Below are positions 56,284 through 64,000 of a stretch of 64,000 nt of DNA, in pieces; positions within the stretch are counted from its first letter, which is position 1; the number at the start of each line of letters is the position of its first letter. The DNA is from CAVTYH01 sp963738835. GTDB lineage: Bacteria > Planctomycetota > Planctomycetia > Pirellulales > JADZDJ01. The notes under the pieces were generated by a model that was not told where the DNA came from, did not search any database, and worked only from the letters and a program-made list of their open reading frames with translations. A program made the translations under genes and the position numbers. The stretch is from assembly GCA_963738835.1 (NCBI GenBank), contig CAVTYH010000004.1:154388-218387 (forward strand), given 5' to 3'.

Positions 56284-56850
56284 CTCCACCGGCCTGGAAT
56301 CCAGTAGCGCCAGTCCGTACTTCGTGCGGTGGCGAAACCGCATCACCGGCCCCTGGAAAACCGTCGTTTATCATCGTTACCCCAAGCTCGGCTTGGTCTG
56401 CGATATCCGCAGTCATTTCATCGTGGCGGCGCGTGCCGGGCGTGGCCCGCGGCCGGACGTGGACGAGTTTCAACCCTTGGTCAGGGAAGCCTTGCGTTGG
56501 ATGCGGCCGGCCCGGATCAACGCCGACGCCGGGTACGACTCGGAACCCAATCATCGCTTGCGCGAGAAGAGCAAGGCATTCGCACGCTCCTTCCACCCGC
56601 CATCGGTCGGCCCACTGACAAACCCGCCAGGGGTCGATACCGTCGGCTGATGCAAATTCGTTTCGACCGTGAGGACTACCACGACCGTTGCCAGGTGGAA
56701 ACCGTCGTCTCGATGCTCAAACGCCGTCAAGGGTCGCATACCTCCGGACGCAGTCCTCCCAGTCGATGCCGCGACCTGTACTTGATGGTCCTCACCCACA
56801 ACGCCATGCTTCTGATACTTCTCCGTGTTTTCTACAGAGCCTTGCATTGC
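56283..56850 (+). pseudogene. Remnant of a DDE transposase, 5'-truncated and frameshifted
   Basis: Starting at the tRNA end the frame reads DSTGLESSSASPYFVRWRNR, whose first Asp is the first catalytic residue of the DDE triad, then WKTVVYHRYPKLGLVCDIRS and RINADAGYDSEPNHRL (second Asp). After a shift near 56580 it continues RPTDKPARGRYRRLMQIRFD, RCQVETVVSMLKRRQGS (Glu) and LMVLTHNAMLLILLRVFYRA. The N-terminal part and the rest of the element are absent, so it cannot move by itself. Confidence 0.82.
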
Positions 56851-56911
56851 GGCTTGCGAGTAGCTAACTTGTGGGGATGCGCGACTTGCCGCACTACTGA
56901 CCGTTATTTGT

Positions 56912-57941
56912 TTGCAAGGCGCTGCGCAATTACAGGCCCAGCAGTTTTATCATCGCGTATTCGTGACGAGTTTCGCATGTCTTGTTGATACCTCGCCCTC
57001 TTCGCACCCGGACCCCGGCACTTTCAACGGTCTTATCGGTGCTGACTACAACGTGACGTATGCGGCGGCAACTTCGGGATTGATCGACGATTGGCAGGGC
57101 GTGGACATCGTTTACCATGCCATACTGTCGGCCCCCGGCAACAATGCCATTGATCGGCTGCAAATTTCGGGGCCGATTTACAACATCCACGGCGAGTTAG
57201 TGGCACTCGACAAAGCCGATTTGTGGGATGGCACGATTGCTCATCCGATCGGTTACGATGAATTCGGGAACCAGGTGGCAAAAGAACACAGAAGTTTGGA
57301 CAGGCAATTTTTCAAACGGAAATCCGACCTCTGAAAGCTGTGATAATTGGTCGCATAATAGTGCTTCGGGTACTGCCGGTGCGGTCGGTCCTACCAACTT
57401 CGGATGGGCATCAGCGGCAGGTATTGCCTGCAACCAGCCAGCCCGACTCTACGGCCTCAGCCCAGCGATTCCCGGTGCTGGTCCGCCAAAGCTGGGCGAC
57501 TGGAACCGCGATCTGAAAGTCACTTCTTCTGATATTCCGGCAATGCTGACCGCCTTGACCGATCTGAAAACGTACAAGTCGACTTGGCAATTGACTGATC
57601 GCGATTTGCGCGAAATCGGCGATTTCAACCACGATTACAACGCCGACACCAATACCGGCGGCGTCACCAACGCCGACATTCAGCCGCTCTTAGATTTGAT
57701 CGCCAGCGGCGGTGCCAGCGTCGCCGCTGTGTCGGCAGTCGTTGACGATACGACAGCCATTCTTCCATGCGGCTGCCAATATCGTCAGGCCGGCGCTGCT
57801 CCGCAAGGCGTGTACGTGCCGGAACCGTCTGGCGTCGCATTGGGTTCAATCGGCATAGCACTGTTGTTGGCATCGAAGTGCAGACGACTGCGATCACCAG
57901 CGTCTTGTGGGTTGTCCGCGTCGATCCTTTTCGGAAATTAG
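56912..57941 (+). CDS. PEP-CTERM protein with DUF1554-like and dockerin-like parts, N-terminus missing, one frameshift
   Basis: The visible start is HRVFVTSFACLVDTSPSS, matching the RVFVTSxxxxGxxG opening of DUF1554-like domains. Then DADLWDGTIAHP-like sequence and, after a shift near 57280, VWTGNFSNGNPTSESCDNWS, with the conserved Cys pattern. A dockerin-like pair of calcium loops follows (GDWNRDLKVTSSDIPAMLTA and IGDFNHDYNADTNTGGVTNA), then the sorting signal VPEPSGVALGSIGIALLLAS with a basic end. No signal peptide precedes it. The gene begins right after the transposase remnant, so its 5' end was probably lost by insertion or deletion. Confidence 0.75.
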
Positions 57942-57994
57942 CGCTAACAGGAAACAGGACGAGGCGCGAGGGGGAAGAAAAAGGGAAGAAAAAG

Positions 57995-58025
57995 GGTCAG
58001 AACTATTTGTTAAATAGTTCTGACC
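57995..58025. repeat. Perfect 14-bp hairpin GGTCAGAACTATTT
   Basis: GGTCAGAACTATTT-GTT-AAATAGTTCTGACC. Preceded by a purine-rich AAAAAGG tract. It resembles REP hairpins of RAYT systems, of a different subfamily from the GGGACAGGTCTAAT copies, and lies between the convergent PEP-CTERM and transglutaminase-like genes (57942-58361 has no gene). Confidence 0.7.
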
Positions 58026-58361
58026 GGCTCTGTAGAATTCCCCCCCGATGCTATCTAAACTACCACCTGCTGTGGGTACGTACAGCAGATATGGCAGTGA
58101 CGAGCAAATCTCCGCAGGCGGTGGTGCTGGCGGCTTTGGCCATGGTGCGCCGCGCTGCCGAGCTGCGATAACAATCGTGGTTAGGGGCGTCATATGACTG
58201 TCTCCTCAAAGTACAGCGCGAGTAACACCAGTCCTGCCGATATATTCGCTGCTAATCTGCAAATCTTGGGCAGCAGAACGGGTGCAGCGTCAACAGGCAC
58301 AATTATCAGATGGCATAGCCAGAGATCGACCGTCAAGCAGTTCAACGCTCTCGGCCAGCAA

Positions 58362-60515
58362 TCACTGAGGATAAGGGCCGTTGAATACCTTGCGGGAGCG
58401 ATATTCGCGGTAGCTCGACGAGTAAGGAATAGCGGCAGTTGTCAGCCAGCCCGCTTTTGGCCCGCGAATCTGGTAGCCCTCCAGCCAAATGTAACTGTCG
58501 ATACCACGGGCGTAGATTTCCGCGGCGTACGGTGGACTATTGCTGTCCAAACCGGGGGGCCAGGCATGCCCATGGAAATAACATTCAGGCCAGCTTTCAG
58601 GTTCTTGGGGCGGCATCAGCCCATCGACGATTTTCGGCTTGATCTCCTTACCGGCGGCTTCAAAATACGCGGCTACGGAATGGCCACCGGTTGCTGCGCA
58701 CCACCGCACGTTGCCGAAGCGCGTGCGGCCGGCGTTGCGAAAGATGGCGCCAATCATATCGGTGGCACGCACGCAGTCCAATTTTTTTTGCTCCAAGGCA
58801 TCCCGCAGCGTGAACGTCACGCCGTAGTTTGCCGGATCGTAAAATCGATTTGTCCACCGGCACGCATCCATCAGGGCCTGCAAATCGGTTTCGGAATTGC
58901 CAATCTCGTTGGCAGCATGCAACAATTCGGGTTGGAATCGGTCGGCCCATTCCAAACCGGCAAAGGAGTGCCCGCGGTACATGATGACGCTCATCAGTTC
59001 GCCCACCGTGGCGTGTGAGTTCACCTGATCGAATTTCTTCAGCACGGTACACAGATAGTCGGCAGTGTCGGCATTCGTCGCTCGATACAGCATGTTCGCC
59101 AGGTAGCTATGCTCGTACGGCGTGCAGGCAGCTTGGTCCCACGTCTTTTGATTGACAGGCGAAAGTGCGGTTCTGAGCTTGAGGAAAATTTCACGCAGCG
59201 TCGGCACCATCCACAGTGAATCGGGGGTGGGTGCTTGATTTGTCGCAATTGCGATCGTTCGATCGATGGGCATGGAAAACAGTCGTTCTGCCTGTCGTTC
59301 CACCTCCAAGTAATTGCCGACGCCATTCAAACTCAGCACGCCCGCGGGAAACCAGCTGATGGTGCTCCGAGGATCATACGTCGCTCCACGTGTATCGGCC
59401 TGGGCAAAAAGAGGCGTACAATCGCGCTGAAACTCGAGCGCCGTAAGATGGTTTTGCACCAGGAATCCAAGCCAGCGATGCAGGTCATCCAACGAGAAGG
59501 TGGCAGCCGCCAACTCACCGGCCCAGCGCTTGATAGCCGCCAAATTCTTCGCGGCCACCGCTTGATCGAGCTCCGTCAGGCAGTAACTCGGCCAATCTCC
59601 GCGGTCCGAAAAGCCAACCGGACCAATGTTCTTTGGCAAGCTAGTCCACGTGTTGGCTAACTCGTAAAACAGTTGCGACTTTTCGGCCAGTTGGTGGGCC
59701 CGGTCGGCCGCCAATTCATTAACAGCCGAAGTGTTTTCCAGGAATTTTTTTAGCCGTCCCTGATGCCAGGCCAAATCTTGCTGGGCAGATTTAAATTCTT
59801 GGCGATCGAAGAAATAAATCGTGGCGATTGTCGTGCCTGGACCGCCATTCAGGTCGCCGTGATTGTTGGGCACCGTATCCTTGATATCGCCAGTATGAAC
59901 GATATCAACGCAGCTGGGGCCGTTTGGATCGCGGCTGCCCAATAGCACCGGTCGACTCGACTTCAGGCATTCGTCCAGCAAGGCAGCCAACTCCGGCAGC
60001 GCACCGGTCGGCTTCGTTGCCGCTAGTGGCGTTGAAGAGTGCTGATGGGCTTCCAGGCGCTGGCCAGGCCATTGGCGCTGCACTAACCCTCCGGCAATCA
60101 CCAAGACACAACCCAGGCCGATTGCCGCGGCTACCATGCGGTTGATTCCCAGAAAAACCGGCGCGACGATGTGATGAGTTTTCAAATAAGAAAGCAGCGT
60201 GCAGAGTACAAGATAAACGCCGAACTTTATGCTGCCGTTCCATAAGGCGTTCACCAACGGCATCCGGTCAATTAATTCGACCGAGATTCCAGTCGCCGCC
60301 GCGGCCACACACATCAGCATTCCAGCCCGGCGATCCCAAAACCAAACTGCCGCCGACACCGGGGCCAGATAAAAGAGGGTGAAGGAGACGTCCTTCCCCG
60401 TTACATAGTCGAGCACTCCGACCACAACCAGCAAAAAGACCGACAGCGCACCGGCCGTCCAGCGCGAATCGTGCAACCATTGCAGACTGTACCGACCATT
60501 ACTTTGCTTGTACAT
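58362..60515 (-). CDS. Membrane protein with C-terminal transglutaminase-like domain
   Basis: 717 residues, intact. Residues 25-140 hold four membrane segments (AGALSVFLLVVVGVLDYVTG, FTLFYLAPVSAAVWFWDRRA, IKFGVYLVLCTLLSYL, MVAAAIGLGCVLVIAGGLV), resembling sensor-type N-termini. A long soluble middle part follows. The C-terminal region has Cys581 in KKLDCVRATDMIGAIFRNAG and His612 in CAATGGHSVAAYFEAAGK, the spacing of a transglutaminase/papain-like Cys-His pair, with Asp in PKIVDGLMPP a possible third member. I do not recognise the middle. Protease, amidase or crosslinking activity is possible but unproven. Confidence 0.7.
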   Translation of the reverse strand: MYKQSNGRYSLQWLHDSRWTAGALSVFLLVVVGVLDYVTGKDVSFTLFYLAPVSAAVWFWDRRAGMLMCVAAAATGISVELIDRMPLVNALWNGSIKFGVYLVLCTLLSYLKTHHIVAPVFLGINRMVAAAIGLGCVLVIAGGLVQRQWPGQRLEAHQHSSTPLAATKPTGALPELAALLDECLKSSRPVLLGSRDPNGPSCVDIVHTGDIKDTVPNNHGDLNGGPGTTIATIYFFDRQEFKSAQQDLAWHQGRLKKFLENTSAVNELAADRAHQLAEKSQLFYELANTWTSLPKNIGPVGFSDRGDWPSYCLTELDQAVAAKNLAAIKRWAGELAAATFSLDDLHRWLGFLVQNHLTALEFQRDCTPLFAQADTRGATYDPRSTISWFPAGVLSLNGVGNYLEVERQAERLFSMPIDRTIAIATNQAPTPDSLWMVPTLREIFLKLRTALSPVNQKTWDQAACTPYEHSYLANMLYRATNADTADYLCTVLKKFDQVNSHATVGELMSVIMYRGHSFAGLEWADRFQPELLHAANEIGNSETDLQALMDACRWTNRFYDPANYGVTFTLRDALEQKKLDCVRATDMIGAIFRNAGRTRFGNVRWCAATGGHSVAAYFEAAGKEIKPKIVDGLMPPQEPESWPECYFHGHAWPPGLDSNSPPYAAEIYARGIDSYIWLEGYQIRGPKAGWLTTAAIPYSSSYREYRSRKVFNGPYPQ

Positions 60516-60899
60516 GAAACGACGACAAACAAAGGCCTACTTCCACTGCTCCATCCGTGCCGCTCTTCCGTTCCGCCTGTTCCCGAAAACCGCACTGTTC
60601 GTTCTCCAGCATAATCTCCAGCTTGCTGCTTGGGTATAGATGCGTCGAAATGCTCGCCGAAGTTTCGGGAGATTATTCGGCAGTCAAGCCCACAAGTGCG
60701 CAGAGACTCAACCATTTAACCCCGCGCATAGCGCGAAGTTTCCTCCGTATATACCGCAGAATTCATTTTGGTGGAGACAGGGGCTCAACCACAAGCGTAG
60801 AGATCGCGCACAGATTTTGTTCACGGTCCCGGTATTTTTTTCTGACCCAAGCGTTGGGACAAGTTGACTTCGACAGCGCAGCGCCTACAAAAAGGTAAA
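60516..60899. other. 384 bp without a recognisable gene
   Basis: It carries the promoter side of the transglutaminase-like gene and the downstream side of the tRNA. No conserved frame, repeat or RNA was recognised. Confidence 0.45.
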
Positions 60900-60973
<74 letters not shown>

Positions 60974-61023
60974 GTAGCTCAAATGATGGACGAAAAAGGC
61001 TAGTCATGGAAGAGGCGCGGCGA

Positions 61024-62929
61024 CTATTCCACCGTCACGCTCTTGGCCAGGTTGCGGGGCTTATCGACATCGCAGCCACGCAAAACGGCGATGTGGTAGG
61101 CCAGCAATTGCAGCGGTATGGCAGTGATGATGGGCTGCAGAAAGTCTTCGACATCGGGCACGCGGATCACGTCGTCGGCCAACGATGCCACACGGCTGTC
61201 GCTTTCAGTGATCACCGCGATGACCGGGCCGCCACGGGCTTTGATCTCTTCCAGGTTCGACATCACCTTCTCGTAAACTTGCCCGTGCGGAATGATGAAC
61301 ACACTGGGCGTGTGCTCGTCGACCAGCGCGATGGGGCCGTGTTTCATTTCGGCCGACGGATAGCCTTCGGCATGAATATAGCTGATCTCTTTCAGCTTTA
61401 AGGCGACTTCTAGCGCCGTCGGAAAATTGTATTGCCGGCCGAGGTACAAGAAGTTGGTGCAATGCGCGTACTTGGCGGCGATTTGACGCACCGCGTTATT
61501 GCATTCCAAGGCTTGTTTGACCCGTTCCGGCAGTTCCAGCATCTGGTCGATGATGCGCATGCCTGCGCCGTAGCTGAGATGACGAATGCGGCCGAAATAC
61601 AGGCCAAGCATTGCCAAGGTCAAAACTTGCGACGTAAAAGCTTTGGTCGATGCCACGCCAATTTCGGGTCCCGCGTGCAGATAAATGCCGCCGTCGGCCT
61701 CCTGGGCAATTGTGCTGCCCACCACGTTGCAGATTGCCAGCGTTGGATGTCCTTTGCGTTTCACTTCCCGCAGTGCCGCCAGAGTGTCGGCGGTTTCTCC
61801 GCTTTGCGTAATGGCGAACAGCAGCGTGTCGCGCTCTAGCGGCGGATTGCGGTAGCGCAATTCGCTGGCGTATTCTACTTCCACTGGAATCCGGGCGAAT
61901 TCTTCAATCAGGTATTCGCCCACCATGGCAGCGTGCCAACTGGTGCCGCAGGCCGTGAGGATCAATCGATTCACCTGCCGCAACTGCTGCGGAGCGAGAT
62001 TCAATCCGCCGAAGACCGCAGTGGCTTCCTCGCGATCAAGCCGTCCACGCATTGCATTTTGCAGCGATTCCGGCTGCTCGAAGATTTCCTTGAGCATGTA
62101 ATGCGGATAGCCGCCGAGTTGCACATCGGCGGCATTAATTTCCAAAGCCCGCACACGATGTTTCACCTGACCCTGATCGCGGTGAATCACCCGCAACGAG
62201 TTGGCGGTGACAACAGCCAGTTCGTGATCGGCAAGATAAACAATCCGCTTGGTGTGGCCGACCAGCGGTGACGCGTCGCTGGCGACAAAATGTTCGTCGT
62301 CGCCGACGCCCACCACCAAGGGGCTGCCGAGCCGAGCGGCAATAATGACGTCGGGATGATCGCGGAACAAAATCGCCAATCCATAGGTTCCGCGCAATTG
62401 GGCCAATGCTTCCTGGACCGCGCGGACCAACGTTTGATGGGGATCAGGAATTTCCTGCCCTGGCCGATTTACCGCCAGTGTTCTTTCCGTTGGATTCGGC
62501 GGACGATTGCTTTTCGAGGCAACTGGCAATCAAATGGGCAATGATCTCGGTATCGGTCGCGCTGCGGAAAATGTAGCCTTCGCTTTCTAGCTGTTCTTTG
62601 AGTGCGCGAAAGTTTTCAATGACGCCGTTGTGGACGACGGCCAGAATGTGCTCGCCCCCCAGGTGTGGATGGGCATTCACGTCGGTTCGCGCACCATGGG
62701 TGGCCCAACGTGTGTGGCCAATGCCAATGGCGCCGCGAGCCGGCATTTGGGAAAGCTTCTCTTCCAGCGAATCGATCCGTCCGGCGGTCTTTACCACGAC
62801 CAACTTGCCCTCGGGGGTAACCGTTACCACGCCGGAGCTGTCGTAGCCACGGTACTCCAGGCGGTGCAGACCTTCCATGAGAAAATCGACCGCCTCATGC
62901 TGACCGACGTATCCAACAATGCCGCACAT
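61024..62929 (-). CDS. glmS: Glutamine-fructose-6-phosphate aminotransferase, one frameshift
   Basis: MCGIVGYVGQHEAVDFLMEG starts at 62929 with the N-terminal nucleophile Cys2 and the glutaminase signature IGIGHTRWATHGARTDVNAH. A break near 62480 lies in a Ser/Asn/Gly-rich insertion (ESNGKNTGGKSARAGNS) after LIASCLEK. The synthase half has two SIS domains: RLILTACGTSWHAAMVGEYL, AITQSGETADTLAALREVKR, STKAFTSQVLTLAMLG and AEGYPSAEMKHGPIALVDEH, ending KPRNLAKSVTVE. Makes glucosamine-6-phosphate for peptidoglycan and lipopolysaccharide. About 630 residues, slightly above normal because of the insertion. No glmS ribozyme leader was seen. Confidence 0.94.
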
Positions 62930-63024
62930 GCACGAACTCCCAGATTGGGGTTGCCGTTTGTATATCTTGTTAGTTTACCATGTTGCAGACGATCCTTCGA
63001 TGCGAAAGATTACAGACCCAGCCC

Positions 63025-63825
63025 ATGTCAAACCACCAGAATTCTAGGTTGCACAGCCAGATTGTCATCCCGGCCCGGCTGGCTTCGACTCGCCTGCCGC
63101 GGAAACTGCTGCTGGCGGAGACGGGCAAACCGCTCATTCAACACACCTACGAAGCCGCTGGAAGGGCTCGGCGGGCTGGCGCGGTTTTATGGCGGCCGAC
63201 AGCGAAGAAATTGCGACCGTCGTTCGCGGTTTTGGCGGACAGGTGTTTTTGACGAGTCCCGATTGCGCCAGCGGCACCGATCGGATTGCCGAAGTCGCGC
63301 AGAAATTGGGAAACGTTGACGTAATTGTGAACGTGCAGGGAGACGAGCCGGAACTATCTGGCGCTGCGATCGATTTGGTGGTCGACCTGTTGGAGTGGCA
63401 TTCATCAGCACAAATGGCAACACTGGCCACGCCGATTCGATCGAAAGAAAAGCTCGTTGACCCGGCCTGCGTGAAGGTGGTAATGGCAGCGCTTGAAAGC
63501 AGTGGCGATAAGCCGCCAGCATCCCGAGCCCTGTACTTCAGTCGGGCGGCAATTCCGCACGGCAGGAATGGAACAAAAATCTCCTGGCCGCTGACCCGCC
63601 TCATTTCTTCCAGCATCTTGGGCTCTACGCCTATCGGCGAGATTTCATATTGCGACTCGCCCAACTGCCGCGTACGCCGCTGGAGAAACTTGAAAACTTG
63701 GAGCAACTTCGCGTGTTAGAAAATGGCTGCGAAATTCGTCGGCATCGTCGATGAACCACGATCGCATCGACACACCGGCCGATTATGCCGCATTCGTCGA
63801 AAGATATCACGCGACAAGGCAATGA
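63025..63825 (+). CDS. kdsB: 3-deoxy-manno-octulosonate cytidylyltransferase, several frameshifts
   Basis: MSNHQNSRLHSQIVIPARLA from 63025, then TRLPRKLLLAETGKPLIQHT. After a missing base near 63191 it resumes as AADSEEIATVVRGFGGQVFL, SPDCASGTDRIAEVAQKLGN and VIVNVQGDEPELSGAAIDLV. The next part SRALYFSRAAIPHGRNG and, after another shift near 63580, HLGLYAYRRDFILRLAQLPR follow, then LENLEQLRVLENGCEI and a final DTPADYAAFVERYHATRQ in another frame. It activates Kdo as CMP-Kdo for lipopolysaccharide. About 260 residues. The bases after 63825 hold no gene I can support. Confidence 0.92.
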
Positions 63826-64000
63826 ACCCGGTGTGAGCGGTAGTGCAAAAAAGCCTGACGTACGGGAATCTCACCCGGGAGAGCTGCCGGAGCCCGGCGG
63901 ATAATCGACAATAGATTCTGCGGTGTTCGTCCTAGAGGCCGCTTTTTTCGCAGCGTCATTCTGCCAGCATAACTAGCCAATTGCATAACTGGAGAATCCG

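Noticed and set aside
61024..62929. glmS ribozyme or riboswitch upstream of glmS
   Set aside because: Only 95 bases separate glmS from the divergent kdsB gene and no ribozyme core was recognised.

Overview
The window reads as a chromosomal piece of a Planctomycetes bacterium, most likely Pirellulales-like. The evidence is a TIGR03009-type secreted protein, two PEP-CTERM proteins, a secreted calpain-like protease with an LEPR-XLL N-terminus, an NfeD/FloA operon, MotA/MotB, Gram-negative envelope genes (kdsB, RND efflux) and moderately high GC. It is mostly housekeeping and metabolism, broken up by repeat-rich intergenic DNA. No CRISPR array, prophage or complete insertion sequence was seen.

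Layout. 1-5.5 kb is an accessory edge: a zinc-ribbon/HEPN-like gene cut by the window start, a zinc-ribbon membrane protein, a truncated copy of a glucosidase 3' end, an EVE-domain gene, a REP-associated tyrosine transposase (RAYT) with its REP repeats, an isochorismatase-like hydrolase, and a tautomerase divergent from a TetR regulator. 5.5-10.3 kb holds two alpha-glucan hydrolases in tandem. 10.5-16.5 kb has a nucleotidyltransferase, a ThuA protein, an ammonium transporter, a fatty acid hydroxylase and an esterase. 16.8-26.2 kb has speA, the TIGR03009 protein, an NfeD-NfeD-FloA-hypothetical membrane operon and a beta-hydroxyacid dehydrogenase. 26.3-31.7 kb has a tiny basic protein, a lipoprotein, and the tyrA-purL-purQ operon on the minus strand. 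31.7-33.8 kb is repeat-rich with a toxin-antitoxin remnant. 33.8-48.6 kb has a sigma-70 factor, motAB, a PEP-CTERM protein, DAHP synthase convergent with a sugar-phosphate cyclase, a GT28 glycosyltransferase, the calpain-like protease, pntAA-pntAB-pntB and a J-domain/LRR protein. 48.8-54.6 kb is a heavy-metal RND efflux operon with Cys/His-rich partners. 55-64 kb has a beta-propeller protein, a degenerate tRNA-Pro abutting a transposase remnant, a truncated PEP-CTERM protein, a membrane transglutaminase-like protein, a CAT-anticodon tRNA, glmS and kdsB.

Two features run through the whole window. First, many unmistakable genes, including essential ones (sigma factor, purL, glmS, DAHP synthase, speA, kdsB), are split by one-base shifts while the protein homology continues in another frame. 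This looks like uncorrected sequence error rather than gene decay, so their coordinates here span the whole reconstructed gene. Second, several families of dispersed palindromes are present. One, built on CCCTCACCC and CCCTCTCCC with complementary arms, lies between genes and also in frame inside the glucosidase and PurL genes. Another, carrying GGGACAGGTCTAAT, surrounds the RAYT gene and sits at a duplication breakpoint and at a gene end.
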